Shown: piece after piece, positions 45,070 to 55,565 of the stretch
How positions within the stretch are numbered: the first letter of the stretch is position 1
Layout of the letters: each line of letters begins with the position of its first letter
Source: JARFQW01 sp963842955
GTDB taxonomy: Bacteria; Pseudomonadota; Gammaproteobacteria; Steroidobacterales; XN24
DNA: 64,000 nt
Assembly: GCA_963842955.1 (NCBI GenBank)
Contig: CAWJIJ010000009.1
Coordinates: 744,001-808,000 of the forward strand
Reading direction: 5' to 3'
Notes under the pieces: model-generated
Told to the model about the DNA's origin: nothing
The model's database searches: none
Seen by the model: only the letters and a program-made list of their open reading frames with translations
Program-made: the position numbers and the translations under genes

Positions 45070-45588
45070 CTAGAGCGAAAGCCGGCGGATTTCGGGGGCC
45101 GGCACGCTGTCCTGCCACATCTGGTCGAACTCCTGCAGATACAGGCGCGCAACAGCGGGTTCCCGGGTGTCGGCAATGCCGTCCCATCGCTCCCGGTTGG
45201 CCCGGTAGACCACACCGGCCTCGTCGGCGACGAGAAATGCCTCGGTCCGGCCCAGGAATTTGTCGCCCAGCTGACGAAACTCCACGAAGCTGGAAAGCCG
45301 GCGGGCGAGGTGAACAAAACGGTTGGAACGGCGCATCGCACGCTCCGAGTCCGCGACCAGAACCCGAATCCGGACGTAGCTGCGCGACAGCACGAGCTGC
45401 TTGATCGTGTTCAGCACTTCAGCGTCATCGTAGATTCCGGGCTCCAGGTCGCCGGAGAAGATCGCGAGAGAGCGCGTGGCCCCGGAAACCACTTTCAGCA
45501 CCGCATCGCGGACGTCGTTTTTGCGGGTCATGACCGAGCGCGTCGTCATAACGTCGGCATCATGTAGTCCTTGTATCGTGCTGGCCAT
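45070..45588 (-). CDS. PLD-fold-like protein of unknown function
   Basis: A 172-residue protein. The order SGATRSLAIFSGDLEPGIYD, LVLSRSYVRIRVLVADSERA and RTEAFLVADEAGVVYRANRE resembles one half of a phospholipase D fold. The HxKxxxxD catalytic motif is absent (RTEAFLVAD at the expected place), so it is probably non-catalytic. It sits in the minus-strand block between the GNAT gene (10 bases upstream) and nudJ. No function can be assigned. Confidence 0.55.
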   Translation of the reverse strand: MASTIQGLHDADVMTTRSVMTRKNDVRDAVLKVVSGATRSLAIFSGDLEPGIYDDAEVLNTIKQLVLSRSYVRIRVLVADSERAMRRSNRFVHLARRLSSFVEFRQLGDKFLGRTEAFLVADEAGVVYRANRERWDGIADTREPAVARLYLQEFDQMWQDSVPAPEIRRLSL

Positions 45589-45598
45589 GTCCGGAACC

Positions 45599-46021
45599 TC
45601 ACAGAGTGCGCCTCATCAGGCGGTGAGGGATGCCGGCTTCGTCGAACTCGTCCCCCTCGGCCACGAATCCCTGGTGCTCGTAAAACTCCAGGGCCCGCGT
45701 CTGGGCGTGAAGGTAGACTTCGGGGTGTCCGCGCTGCTGTGCCTGCTCTACCAGGGCCGAAAGGATTGCCGCGCCGACCCCCTGCTGCCTCCACGGCCGC
45801 AGGACCGCCATGCGACCAATCTTGCCGTCTGGGTGCAGGCGGCCTGTACCGACCACGTCACGATTTTCCGTCTCCGCAAGCGCATGCACGGACTCGGCGT
45901 CCAGCCCGTCCCACTCGAGCTCGGGTTCCACGGCCTGTTCCTCGACAAAAACCTCCTGGCGGACATGGCGAATGGCAGCCTCATCCTCCGACCAGCGAGC
46001 CAGACGTATCTTCGGGGTCAA
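45599..46021 (-). CDS. GNAT family N-acetyltransferase
   Basis: A 140-residue GCN5-related acetyltransferase of the ElaA/YjcF type. The acetyl-CoA loop is IGRMAVLRPWRQQGVGAAIL (R/QxxGxG/A region). YLHAQTRALEFYEHQGFVAE and FDEAGIPHRLMRRTL complete the fold. The start is TTG at 46021 (TTG ACC CCG AAG) with GGAG eight bases upstream. The preceding 60 bases are unusually AT-rich and probably hold its promoter. Confidence 0.85.
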   Translation of the reverse strand: MTPKIRLARWSEDEAAIRHVRQEVFVEEQAVEPELEWDGLDAESVHALAETENRDVVGTGRLHPDGKIGRMAVLRPWRQQGVGAAILSALVEQAQQRGHPEVYLHAQTRALEFYEHQGFVAEGDEFDEAGIPHRLMRRTL

Positions 46022-46083
46022 GTCAATATCTCCAAAGCGAAATTAAAAAACACCTGTAGGTTACTGATAAATATATTCAAACG
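46022..46083 (-). promoter_or_regulatory. AT-rich gap, probable promoter of the GNAT gene
   Basis: About 62 bases rich in A and T, in sharp contrast to surroundings. Read on the minus strand it contains TATATTTAT (candidate -10 region) upstream of TTTTTTAATTT and the Shine-Dalgarno GGAG of the GNAT gene. No good -35 is evident. Confidence 0.4.
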
Positions 46084-47229
46084 CTAACTCAACTCCAGGG
46101 TGCCATCGGCAAGGAGATCGAGAATCAAGCCGCTACCGCCGGGTTGGTCCAGCCACTCCGATACCTCCTCGCCAGGCCAGCCGGTTTCGGCGCACAAGGC
46201 CTTGACCGCGGATTCCAGCGACGGGTCCACTTGCAGCGCACGGCCATTGGCAAAGAGGGTCCATCCCCGTTCCCTCCGGCTCCTGGCCGTCAGACTCATG
46301 GGATGTTTCGAAAGACCGCCGCCAGCGGCGAGATGCGCCCTCAGGGCGGGCTCGCGAACCGGGGTCTCGGGTGCCGAAGGATGCAGCCAGCTCTTGGGTT
46401 CCGTGAGCAGGCACCCCAAAGTTTCGCGCAGGCAGCCTGGCTCGTAGAGCACGGCATCTTCAATCAGTCGACGAAACCTGGCGACCGCGCGGTCGTCGAT
46501 CAGGCCGTCGGCCGCCTCTTCGGGGACCAGATCGGAATCGGCGTAGCGGACCGCCCGGGCAGGCGCGGTATCCGCCAGGGCCGACATGACATCAGCGGCA
46601 AGCGGGCTTCGAAAACCCACCGACCAGGTGATGCAGTCGTCCAGGGCCACACCATGGTGGGCGGCGCCGGGGGGGAGATACAGCACGTCCCCCGGTTCGG
46701 CGACCCATTCGTGGATGGCGCGAAAATCCGCGAGCAGGTCCAGCCTGGTGCCGGGAACGCGCCGATTCGAGCGCGGCGACGGATCCACCTGCCAGCGGCG
46801 GCGTCCCCGGCCCTGGATAAGAAAGACGTCATAGGCATCGACATGGGGCCCCACCGATCCGCCGGGCGGCGCATAGCTTGCCATCAGGTCATCGAAGCGC
46901 CAGTCCGGCAAGAAACGAAATCCGTCTCGCAGCAGGGCGGTGTCCGGCAGGTGCTTGTCGAGGTCCTGTACCAGAAGGCTCCAGCCGGTCTGCGGCAGCC
47001 GGGCAAACCGTTCCGGTTCGAACGGGCCGTTTTCCAGCGACCAGGGCGGGTCACTGTTCTCGATGACGATCCGTGACTCGATGTCGGGATCGCAGGCGAG
47101 ACCCGCCAGCTCATCCGGGTCCAGCGGGCTCACGAGGTCCGGTAGCGCCTGCGGGAGAAACAGCGGCGCCTTCTGCCAGTACTGGTACAAGAAGCGCTGG
47201 GCGTCCAGGCCTTCCGGCCAGCGAAGCAT
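46084..47229 (-). CDS. roxA: Ribosomal protein uL16 3-hydroxylase (RoxA/YcfD)
   Basis: A 381-residue JmjC-type cupin oxygenase. The 2-oxoglutarate/Fe(II) site shows GPHVDAYDVFLIQGRGRRRW (HxD) and the distal His in LPPGAAHHGVALDD. The N-terminal FLYQYWQKAPLFLPQALPD and the long winged-helix C-terminus match RoxA, which hydroxylates Arg81 of ribosomal protein L16. It lies 5 bases downstream of purB and is surely co-transcribed with it. Confidence 0.92.
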   Translation of the reverse strand: MLRWPEGLDAQRFLYQYWQKAPLFLPQALPDLVSPLDPDELAGLACDPDIESRIVIENSDPPWSLENGPFEPERFARLPQTGWSLLVQDLDKHLPDTALLRDGFRFLPDWRFDDLMASYAPPGGSVGPHVDAYDVFLIQGRGRRRWQVDPSPRSNRRVPGTRLDLLADFRAIHEWVAEPGDVLYLPPGAAHHGVALDDCITWSVGFRSPLAADVMSALADTAPARAVRYADSDLVPEEAADGLIDDRAVARFRRLIEDAVLYEPGCLRETLGCLLTEPKSWLHPSAPETPVREPALRAHLAAGGGLSKHPMSLTARSRRERGWTLFANGRALQVDPSLESAVKALCAETGWPGEEVSEWLDQPGGSGLILDLLADGTLELS

Positions 47230-47234
47230 AGAGG

Positions 47235-48608
47235 TCAGGGTTCCAGCTTGCCCGCCAGCCGCGCTGCATCGCCGATATAGCTGTCGGGAGTCAGCGCCAG
47301 GAGCTCCTGGACCACCTCATCGGGCAAGCCGAGATTGCGTACGAACGCGGCCATTTCCTCCCGCCCGACGCGCCGGCCCCGGGTCAGTTCCTTGAGCTGC
47401 TCGTAGGGGTTTTCCAGGCCGTAGCGACGCATCACCGTCTGGATGGGTTCGGCCAGCACCTCCCAGTTCGCATCCAGGTCCGCGGCCAGCCGCGCCGTGT
47501 CCGGCTCCAGCTTTGCCAGACCCTTCAGGCAGCTTGCGTAGGCGATTGACGCGTGGCCCAGGGCGACACCGAGATTGCGTAGCGTGGTGGAGTCCGTCAG
47601 ATCCCGCTGCCAGCGGGACACCGGAAGCTTTGCCGCGAAATGGTTCAGGAGGGCATCGGCGATGCCGAGGTTTCCCTCCGCGTTTTCGAAATCGATAGGA
47701 TTGACCTTGTGGGGCATGGTGGACGAACCCACTTCGCCGGCCACCGGCCGCTGCCTGAAATAGCCCAGCGAAATATACCCCCAGACGTCACGGCAGAAAT
47801 CCACGAGTACGGTGTCGAAGCGGGCCAGTGCGTGGCAGTACTCGGCGATCCAGTCGTGGGGTTCGATCTGGGTCGTGTAGGGGTTCTGCTCCAGCCCCAG
47901 GCCACGAATGAATTCGGCGGTCATTGCCGGCCAGTCCAGGTCCGGGTAGGCCACCCGATGAGCGTTGTAGTTGCCGACCGCGCCGTTCATCTTGCCCAGC
48001 GGCCTTACAGCCTTGAACTGGTCACGCTGCCGAGTCAGCCGGGCTGCGACGTTGGCAATTTCCTTACCCAGGGTGGTGGGTGAAGCCGGCTGGCCGTGGG
48101 TGCGGGACAGCATCGGTACGCCGGCCAGTTCCACCGCCATGGCCTCGAGCACGTCTAGCAGCTGGTCCTGGGCCGGCAGGAGCACCTCGTCGCGGGCGGC
48201 CTTGAGCATGAGCGCGTAGGCCAGGTTATTGACGTCTTCGGACGTGCATGCAAAGTGCACGAATTCCGTGACCGCCGCCGGTGCGCCGGCGGCCGCCAGG
48301 CGATCCTTGATCAGGTATTCGACCGCCTTGACGTCGTGGTTCGTTGTGGCCTCGATGGTCTTCACGGCATCCGCGTCGGCGGCCTCGAACGCCGTCTCCA
48401 GCCGGTCGAGTGCCGCGAGTGACGCAGCATCGAGCTCCGGGAGCTCGACGACGCCCCGGGCACCGGCCAGCGCCTTGAGCCAGCGGACCTCCACGAGGAC
48501 CCGGTGCCGGATCAGTCCATACTCGCTCAGGAACGGCCGCAGGGAGTGGGCCCGGGCGGCGTATCTGCCGTCCACCGGGGACAGGGCGGTGAGGGGATTC
48601 AGCGTCAT
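47235..48608 (-). CDS. purB: Adenylosuccinate lyase
   Basis: A 457-residue fumarase-superfamily lyase acting twice in purine synthesis (SAICAR to AICAR, and adenylosuccinate to AMP). It starts MTLNPLTALSPVDGRYAARA and has TTNHDVKAVEYLIKDRL, the His of LSRTHGQPASPTTLGKEIAN and the signature GSSTMPHKVNPIDFENAEGN. The length matches the E. coli-type enzyme. It diverges from fumC across a 159-base gap that must hold both promoters. Confidence 0.96.
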   Translation of the reverse strand: MTLNPLTALSPVDGRYAARAHSLRPFLSEYGLIRHRVLVEVRWLKALAGARGVVELPELDAASLAALDRLETAFEAADADAVKTIEATTNHDVKAVEYLIKDRLAAAGAPAAVTEFVHFACTSEDVNNLAYALMLKAARDEVLLPAQDQLLDVLEAMAVELAGVPMLSRTHGQPASPTTLGKEIANVAARLTRQRDQFKAVRPLGKMNGAVGNYNAHRVAYPDLDWPAMTAEFIRGLGLEQNPYTTQIEPHDWIAEYCHALARFDTVLVDFCRDVWGYISLGYFRQRPVAGEVGSSTMPHKVNPIDFENAEGNLGIADALLNHFAAKLPVSRWQRDLTDSTTLRNLGVALGHASIAYASCLKGLAKLEPDTARLAADLDANWEVLAEPIQTVMRRYGLENPYEQLKELTRGRRVGREEMAAFVRNLGLPDEVVQELLALTPDSYIGDAARLAGKLEP

Positions 48609-48767
48609 GCCGGGTGGGTTTCAAAGGTGATAGGATGCCGCATCTTACCCGATTCCCTTTCCGGCTGTCGGCGCTGCCGGGCCCGCGCGAGCCTCCGTTT
48701 GCGCTGCGCCTGGCAGGCCCTGGCCAGCGGCACCGTCCGCCTCAAACACGCATCTGGAGACGCAGGC

Positions 48768-50152
<1,385 letters not shown>

Positions 50153-50156
<4 letters not shown>

Positions 50157-50776
50157 GGGAACTGATCTGCCGCCGCCTGGCCGGGACCCGGCCCGCCGAC
50201 CCGACCCGGTGGCGGGTCCCGGGTCTTCAAGGCGATGTGCCGCGGCTCCTGCGTTCGCTTCGGCCCGGACGAATCGTGCCGGCGGCCGTCCTGATACCGG
50301 TAGTGGACCGAGCAGAAGGGCTGGGTCTTCTGCTGACCGTGCGCGCCCGCCACCTGAAGCACCATCCCGGACAAATCAGCTTTCCCGGTGGCCGCCTCGA
50401 GGCGGGTGACCCCGGTCCCGAGGCAGCCGCCCTGCGGGAGACCGAGGAGGAGATCGGCCTGTCGGCGGACCGGATCCGGGTTGCCGGTTTTCTGCCCAAC
50501 TACCTGACGATCACCGGCTATTCCGTGACGCCTGTCGTGGCCTTCGTGGATCCGGATGCCGAACTGCAGGCGGACAACACGGAAGTGGCAGAGATTTTCG
50601 AGGCGCCCCTGGAGTACGTCCTCGATCCGAGAAATATGCACCGGCGCTCGAAGCGCTTCATGGGGGTGAAGTTGCCTTACTACGAAATCCCCTGGGGCGG
50701 CTACAACATCTGGGGGGCGACCGCAGGCATGCTCGTGGGCCTGCGGCAGGCTCTCTACCCTGACGAGGACCGGTGA
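50153..50776 (+). CDS. nudL: NUDIX CoA pyrophosphatase (NudL-like)
   Basis: A 207-residue NUDIX hydrolase of the CoA-pyrophosphatase type. The NuCoA motif precedes the Nudix box: LLTVRARHLKHHPGQISFPG, then GGRLEAGDPGPEAAALRETE followed by EEIGL. It should cleave coenzyme A to 3',5'-ADP and phosphopantetheine. GTG 50153 overlaps the fumC stop. The downstream mazG ATG overlaps its stop (TGATG). Confidence 0.88.
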
Positions 50777-51564
50777 TGGCGTCCGTTCAGCGGCTGCTCG
50801 AGATCATGGCTGCCCTGCGGCACCCGCAAACCGGTTGCCCGTGGGACCTGCAGCAGACGTTTCGCACGATTGCCCCGTATACCCTCGAAGAGGCCTACGA
50901 AGTGGCCGACGCCATCGAGCGCGGCGACTTCGGCGACCTGCGGGACGAACTCGGCGACCTGCTTTTTCAGGTCGTATTTCATGCCCGGATGGCGGAGGAG
51001 GCCGGGGCCTTCGGGTTCGATGACGTGGTGCGCGCCATTTGCGAGAAGATGGAACGCCGTCACCCCCATGTGTTCGGCACGGAGACGGTGTCGGACGCGG
51101 CGGAGCAAAGCGAGGCCTGGGAGCGGCACAAGGCCCGCGAGAGAGCCGTTTCGGGGTCGGCCGCGAGCAGCGCGCTGGAGGGCGTGCCCGCCGCTCTGCC
51201 CGCGTTAATGCGTGCCCAGAAGCTGGGACGAAAAGCCGCTCGGGTCGGATTCGACTGGCCGGAATGGTCCGGCGTCATGGACAAGGTGGTCGAAGAACTG
51301 GACGAACTCCGCGCGGTCGCCGGAGTCGACCGGGCCGCGGCTGAGGAAGAACTGGGAGACCTGATGTTCGCGGTGGCCAGTCTTGCGCGTCACCTCGAAC
51401 TGGATGCGGATGCGGCGCTGCGCCGCGCGAATCTCAAGTTCGAGCATCGCTTCAGGGCCGTGGAAGCAGCATTGCTTGCGCAGGGCCGTGCGCCCGGGGC
51501 CGCGGGTCTGGACGAGCTGGAGGCTCTGTGGAACCAGGTAAAGGCGCGGGAAAAGGGCGCGTAG
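50776..51564 (+). CDS. mazG: Nucleoside triphosphate pyrophosphohydrolase MazG
   Basis: A 262-residue tandem MazG protein that hydrolyses dNTPs/NTPs to monophosphates. First domain: HPQTGCPWDLQQTFRTIAPY, then EEAYEVADAIE and ELGDLLFQVVFHA. Second domain: GFDWPEWSGVMDKVVEELDE and EEELGDLMFAVASLARHLEL, with the EExxE/ExxD metal motifs. ATG 50776 is used; a GTG one codon upstream is also in frame. Its 3' end overlaps the possible hrpA start. Confidence 0.94.
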   Translation: MASVQRLLEIMAALRHPQTGCPWDLQQTFRTIAPYTLEEAYEVADAIERGDFGDLRDELGDLLFQVVFHARMAEEAGAFGFDDVVRAICEKMERRHPHVFGTETVSDAAEQSEAWERHKARERAVSGSAASSALEGVPAALPALMRAQKLGRKAARVGFDWPEWSGVMDKVVEELDELRAVAGVDRAAAEEELGDLMFAVASLARHLELDADAALRRANLKFEHRFRAVEAALLAQGRAPGAAGLDELEALWNQVKAREKGA

Positions 51565-54500
51565 CCAAGGCGGAAGTCACCGTGTTGCGGGCTGCCCTGG
51601 GCGACGTCCGCGCAGCTGACGTCGCTGCCTTTGCCCGGCGCCTCGACGGGTTGTCCCGGGCCGCGGCCCGTGGACGCGATCCGGTTCGTGCCCTCGCGGC
51701 CGTGGCGGCCGACATCGACGCGTCTGTGCGGGCAGTGGCCGAGGCCAGGGACAGGGCACCCGACCCGATGCCGTACCCCGAGATCCTTCCGGTCAGCCAG
51801 CGTCGAGACGAAATTCAGGCGGCGATCCGCGAACATCCCGTCGTGGTCGTGTGCGGTGAAACGGGCTCGGGAAAGACCACCCAGCTCCCCAAGATGTGTC
51901 TCGAACTGGGGCTGGGTGCCAGGGGGCTGATCGGCCACACTCAGCCTCGACGGATCGCCGCTCGTTCGGTGGCCGCCCGCATCGGCGCCGAACTCGGGGA
52001 GGGGGCATCGGGTGGCGACTGGACCGGGCTCGTGGGTTGGAAGGTCCGGTTCGCTGATCACACGCGGCCCGACTGCCGTATCAAGCTGATGACGGACGGA
52101 ATTTTGCTCGCGGAAATTCCCCGCGACCGCAGCCTGCTCCAGTACGACACGCTGATCATCGATGAGGCCCATGAACGCAGCCTCAATATCGACTTTCTCC
52201 TGGGCTATCTCAAGCAGCTGCTGCCCCGCCGCCCGGACCTCAAGATCATCATCACCTCTGCGACCATAGACCCGGAGCGATTCGCCCGGCATTTCGACGG
52301 TGCTCCCGTGATCGAGGTGTCGGGTCGTACGTGGCCGGTGGACGTGCGTTACCGGCCCCTCCCGGAGGACATCAGCGAACCCGACGCCGTCGTGGATGCC
52401 GTACGCGAACTTGCCGCCGAACCCGGATCGCCGCCGGGTGACACCCTGGTGTTCCTCGCCGGTGAACGGGAGATACGCGAAACGGCCGAGGCGTTGCGTA
52501 AACATCATCCGGAGGGGACCGAAATCCTGCCCCTCTACAGCCGGCTCTCCGCAGCCGAGCAGGACCGCGTCTTCAGACCGACCGGCGGCCGGCGGATCGT
52601 GCTGGCGACCAACGTGGCCGAAACCTCGCTGACCGTGCCGGGCATACGCCACGTCGTGGACCCGGGGTTCGCGCGAATCAGCCGCTACAGCTTTCGCAGC
52701 AAGATTCAGCGTCTGCAGGTGGAGCCGGTGTCCCGGGCCAGCGCCGATCAGCGGAAGGGCCGCTGCGGCCGCGAGGCCCCTGGCATCTGCATCCGACTGT
52801 TCGATGAAGAAGCCTTCGAAGAGAGGCCCCGGTTCACCGAGCCCGAATTGCTCCGGACCAACCTGGCCAGCGTGATACTCAGGATGGAAACCCTGGGCCT
52901 GGGCCATATCGAGGACTTCCCCTTCGTGGATCCACCGGATTCCCGATTCGTTCGCGACGGCTACAGACTGCTGAAGGAACTTACGGCAGTCGATGCGGAC
53001 GGTCGGGTGACTGCCCTGGGCCGGGAGATCGGGCGGCTGCCGGTGGATCCGAGGTTGGGGCGCATTCTCGTCGCGGGGCGCGACGGCGGTTGCCTTGCCG
53101 AGGCCCTGGCCGTAGTGAGTTTCCTGTCTGTCCAGGATCCGCGGGAACGACCGGCTGAGAAGCGCCAGCTCGCGGACGAGCAGCATGCCGGATTCGCGGA
53201 CGAGCGCTCGGATTTCCTTACCGTGCTGAGTCTCTGGTCGGCTTACCTGGACGTGCGCCGCCACCGGACGGTCAGTCGCCAGCGGCGCTGGTGCCGCGAA
53301 CGCTTCCTGTCGTTTCCCCGAATGCGCGAATGGCACGATATCCATCAGCAGCTTATCGCCCAGGTGAAGGATGCGGGATGGCGCCTCAACCAGGTGGCGG
53401 CGGAGTACGCAGAGCTGCACGGCGCCCTGCTGACCGGCTTTCTAGGGCACATCGGAGAGCGCGCCGAAGAACGTGTCTACGAGGGTGCCCGGGGACTCAA
53501 ATTCCACATTTTTCCCGGATCGGCCGTGGCCGCTCGTCCGCCCCGTTGGATTGCGGCGGCGAGTCTCGTGCAGACCACGCGGACGTTCGCGCGGATGGTG
53601 GCGTCCGTTGAGCCGGGGTGGATCGAGCGGGCCGCGCCTCACCTGGTCCGGCGAAGCTACAGCGATCCCCACTGGCAGGAGGGCCGGGGCTTCGTCGGCG
53701 GGTATGAGCAGGTCAGTCTTTATGGCCGGGTCCTCGTATCGAAGCGACGGGTGGACTATGGCCGCGTTGCTCCGGACGAGGCACGAGGGGTCTTCATCGA
53801 GGAGGGCCTGGTCAACGGGCGGATCCGCACCCGGGGAGCGTTTCTGGCAAGGAACCAGGCGCTGATTGCCAGCGTCCGTTCCCTCGAGGCCCGTCTGCGG
53901 CGCCGCGACCTCCTGGCTACGACCCAGGCGCTTGCCGCGTTCTACGCGGAAAGGATTCCCGCATCGGTCTGCAGTACGCCAGCGTTCGAACGTTGGCGAA
54001 GGAAGGCCGAAAAGGACACGCCGGCCCTCCTCGAGATGGCGCTCGAGGATGTGCTCGTGACAGGTCAGGTGCCCGAGTCGGGGGCCTGGCCCGAGACGTT
54101 ACTGGTGGGCGGGGAAGCTCTGCCGCTTCGCTACGTATTCGATCCGGCGGACGAAGCCGACGGCGTGACGGTCACGGTGACCCGGCACTGGCTTGCTGCC
54201 CTGCCGCCGGAAACCGTGGACTGGGTGATCCCGGGGCTTGTCGAGGAAAAGATCGTCGAACTGCTGCGCCGCCTGCCGAAACCGGTTCGCCGACGCCTGG
54301 TGCCCCTCCCCGATACGGCCCGCCGTATCGGGGCCGATCTGCAGCCGGGACGGGAACGCCTTGCGGTGGGGCTGAGCCGCGAACTGAAGCGGCATTCGGC
54401 AGTGGACGTTGCGCCCGCCGCTCTGGACATGGACGCGTTGCCGCCTTACCTCAATCTGCGAATCGAGGTCAGGGACGACGACGGCAAACTGATCGGAAGC

Positions 54501-55469
54501 GGTCGCGACCTGGCTGAGCTGCGCAAGCGTTACGGCCTGGGCGACCGGCCGCTGCCCGCGGTGAGCAGCGGGTCGTCCGCCGCGTGGGCGGGGTCCGGTT
54601 TTCGGGAGTGGACCTTCGGGCCGATCCCGGAGCGCGGAGAGGACGAGGGCAGGGGGAGGCCCGCGGTCTACCCGGGCATCCGGGACGAAGGCGAATCAGT
54701 GGCGCTGGAGATGTATGCCAGCGAAGCGGCGGCGAGCGCAGCGACCCGCGATGGGGTGCTGCGCCTGTTCAGGTTAGCCGTCTCGGACCGGATCAAGTAT
54801 GCGCGGAAGGAACTGACCCGCAATCGCTCGCTGGGGCTTGCCGCCGCAGAGCTGTCAGCGTCTGGCGGGCTGGTGGAGGACATCATCGACGCGGCCTGCA
54901 TTCGTGCATTTCCTGGCGAGAAGCAAACGCCGCGGGATCCGGACGCTTTTGCCGCGGCGCTGGAGTCCGGGCGCGCGCGGCTGGTTGCGACCGCCCAGGA
55001 GATTGCCGGGCTGGTGGCTCGCATTACCACCCTGCGTCGCGAGCTGAATCTGCGTCTGGAAGCGGGCGTCAGGGGCGCGGAAGCCAGCCAGGCGACCGCG
55101 GATATCCGCGAGCAGCTCGATGGCCTGTTCCAGCCCGGATTCGTGGGTGCAACTCCCGCTGAGTGGCTGGAACAGTATCCCCGTTATCTTGAAGCGCTGG
55201 GTCAGCGCATTGAGCGGCTGGCAGCGGGAAGGAGCGAGCGCCGTGAGCGGGAGGCCCTCCGGGAACACGCAGCCCGCCTGCTGGAGTATCGTCAGGCTGA
55301 ATGGCCCACGTCCGAGGCTCGTGCGGCTTTCGAGCAGTACCGGTGGCTCACCGAGGAATTTCGGGTGTCGCTGTTTGCCCAGACCCTTGGGACCCGCGTG
55401 AAGGTCTCGGCGGTGCGCCTGGATCGGGCCTGGGCCGCGGTATCGGCGGCGGTGAATGCGGCGGCCTGA
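51528..55469 (+). CDS. hrpA: ATP-dependent RNA helicase HrpA
   Basis: A protein of up to 1313 residues, DEAH-box family. Motif I GETGSGKTTQLPK (about residue 110), motif II DEAHERSLN (about residue 212), motif III SATIDP, motif V ATNVAETSLTVPG and motif VI QRKGRCGR are all present. HA2 and OB regions follow, then the long C-terminal extension (DUF3418-like) typical of HrpA. HrpA acts on translating mRNA and colliding ribosomes in E. coli. The start is uncertain: GTG 51528 overlaps mazG by 37 bases, and later GTG/ATG codons would remove only a non-conserved N-terminus. Confidence 0.95.
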   Translation: MEPGKGAGKGRVAKAEVTVLRAALGDVRAADVAAFARRLDGLSRAAARGRDPVRALAAVAADIDASVRAVAEARDRAPDPMPYPEILPVSQRRDEIQAAIREHPVVVVCGETGSGKTTQLPKMCLELGLGARGLIGHTQPRRIAARSVAARIGAELGEGASGGDWTGLVGWKVRFADHTRPDCRIKLMTDGILLAEIPRDRSLLQYDTLIIDEAHERSLNIDFLLGYLKQLLPRRPDLKIIITSATIDPERFARHFDGAPVIEVSGRTWPVDVRYRPLPEDISEPDAVVDAVRELAAEPGSPPGDTLVFLAGEREIRETAEALRKHHPEGTEILPLYSRLSAAEQDRVFRPTGGRRIVLATNVAETSLTVPGIRHVVDPGFARISRYSFRSKIQRLQVEPVSRASADQRKGRCGREAPGICIRLFDEEAFEERPRFTEPELLRTNLASVILRMETLGLGHIEDFPFVDPPDSRFVRDGYRLLKELTAVDADGRVTALGREIGRLPVDPRLGRILVAGRDGGCLAEALAVVSFLSVQDPRERPAEKRQLADEQHAGFADERSDFLTVLSLWSAYLDVRRHRTVSRQRRWCRERFLSFPRMREWHDIHQQLIAQVKDAGWRLNQVAAEYAELHGALLTGFLGHIGERAEERVYEGARGLKFHIFPGSAVAARPPRWIAAASLVQTTRTFARMVASVEPGWIERAAPHLVRRSYSDPHWQEGRGFVGGYEQVSLYGRVLVSKRRVDYGRVAPDEARGVFIEEGLVNGRIRTRGAFLARNQALIASVRSLEARLRRRDLLATTQALAAFYAERIPASVCSTPAFERWRRKAEKDTPALLEMALEDVLVTGQVPESGAWPETLLVGGEALPLRYVFDPADEADGVTVTVTRHWLAALPPETVDWVIPGLVEEKIVELLRRLPKPVRRRLVPLPDTARRIGADLQPGRERLAVGLSRELKRHSAVDVAPAALDMDALPPYLNLRIEVRDDDGKLIGSGRDLAELRKRYGLGDRPLPAVSSGSSAAWAGSGFREWTFGPIPERGEDEGRGRPAVYPGIRDEGESVALEMYASEAAASAATRDGVLRLFRLAVSDRIKYARKELTRNRSLGLAAAELSASGGLVEDIIDAACIRAFPGEKQTPRDPDAFAAALESGRARLVATAQEIAGLVARITTLRRELNLRLEAGVRGAEASQATADIREQLDGLFQPGFVGATPAEWLEQYPRYLEALGQRIERLAAGRSERREREALREHAARLLEYRQAEWPTSEARAAFEQYRWLTEEFRVSLFAQTLGTRVKVSAVRLDRAWAAVSAAVNAAA

Positions 55470-55565
55470 GCCGGGGTGGCCGTTGACGCCGGCAAGCCGG
55501 ATCGCCAGAGTTGCGCCCATGCAACGCAGAGTCCACCGACACGGTCGGGCGGCGGCGGGGCCGAC

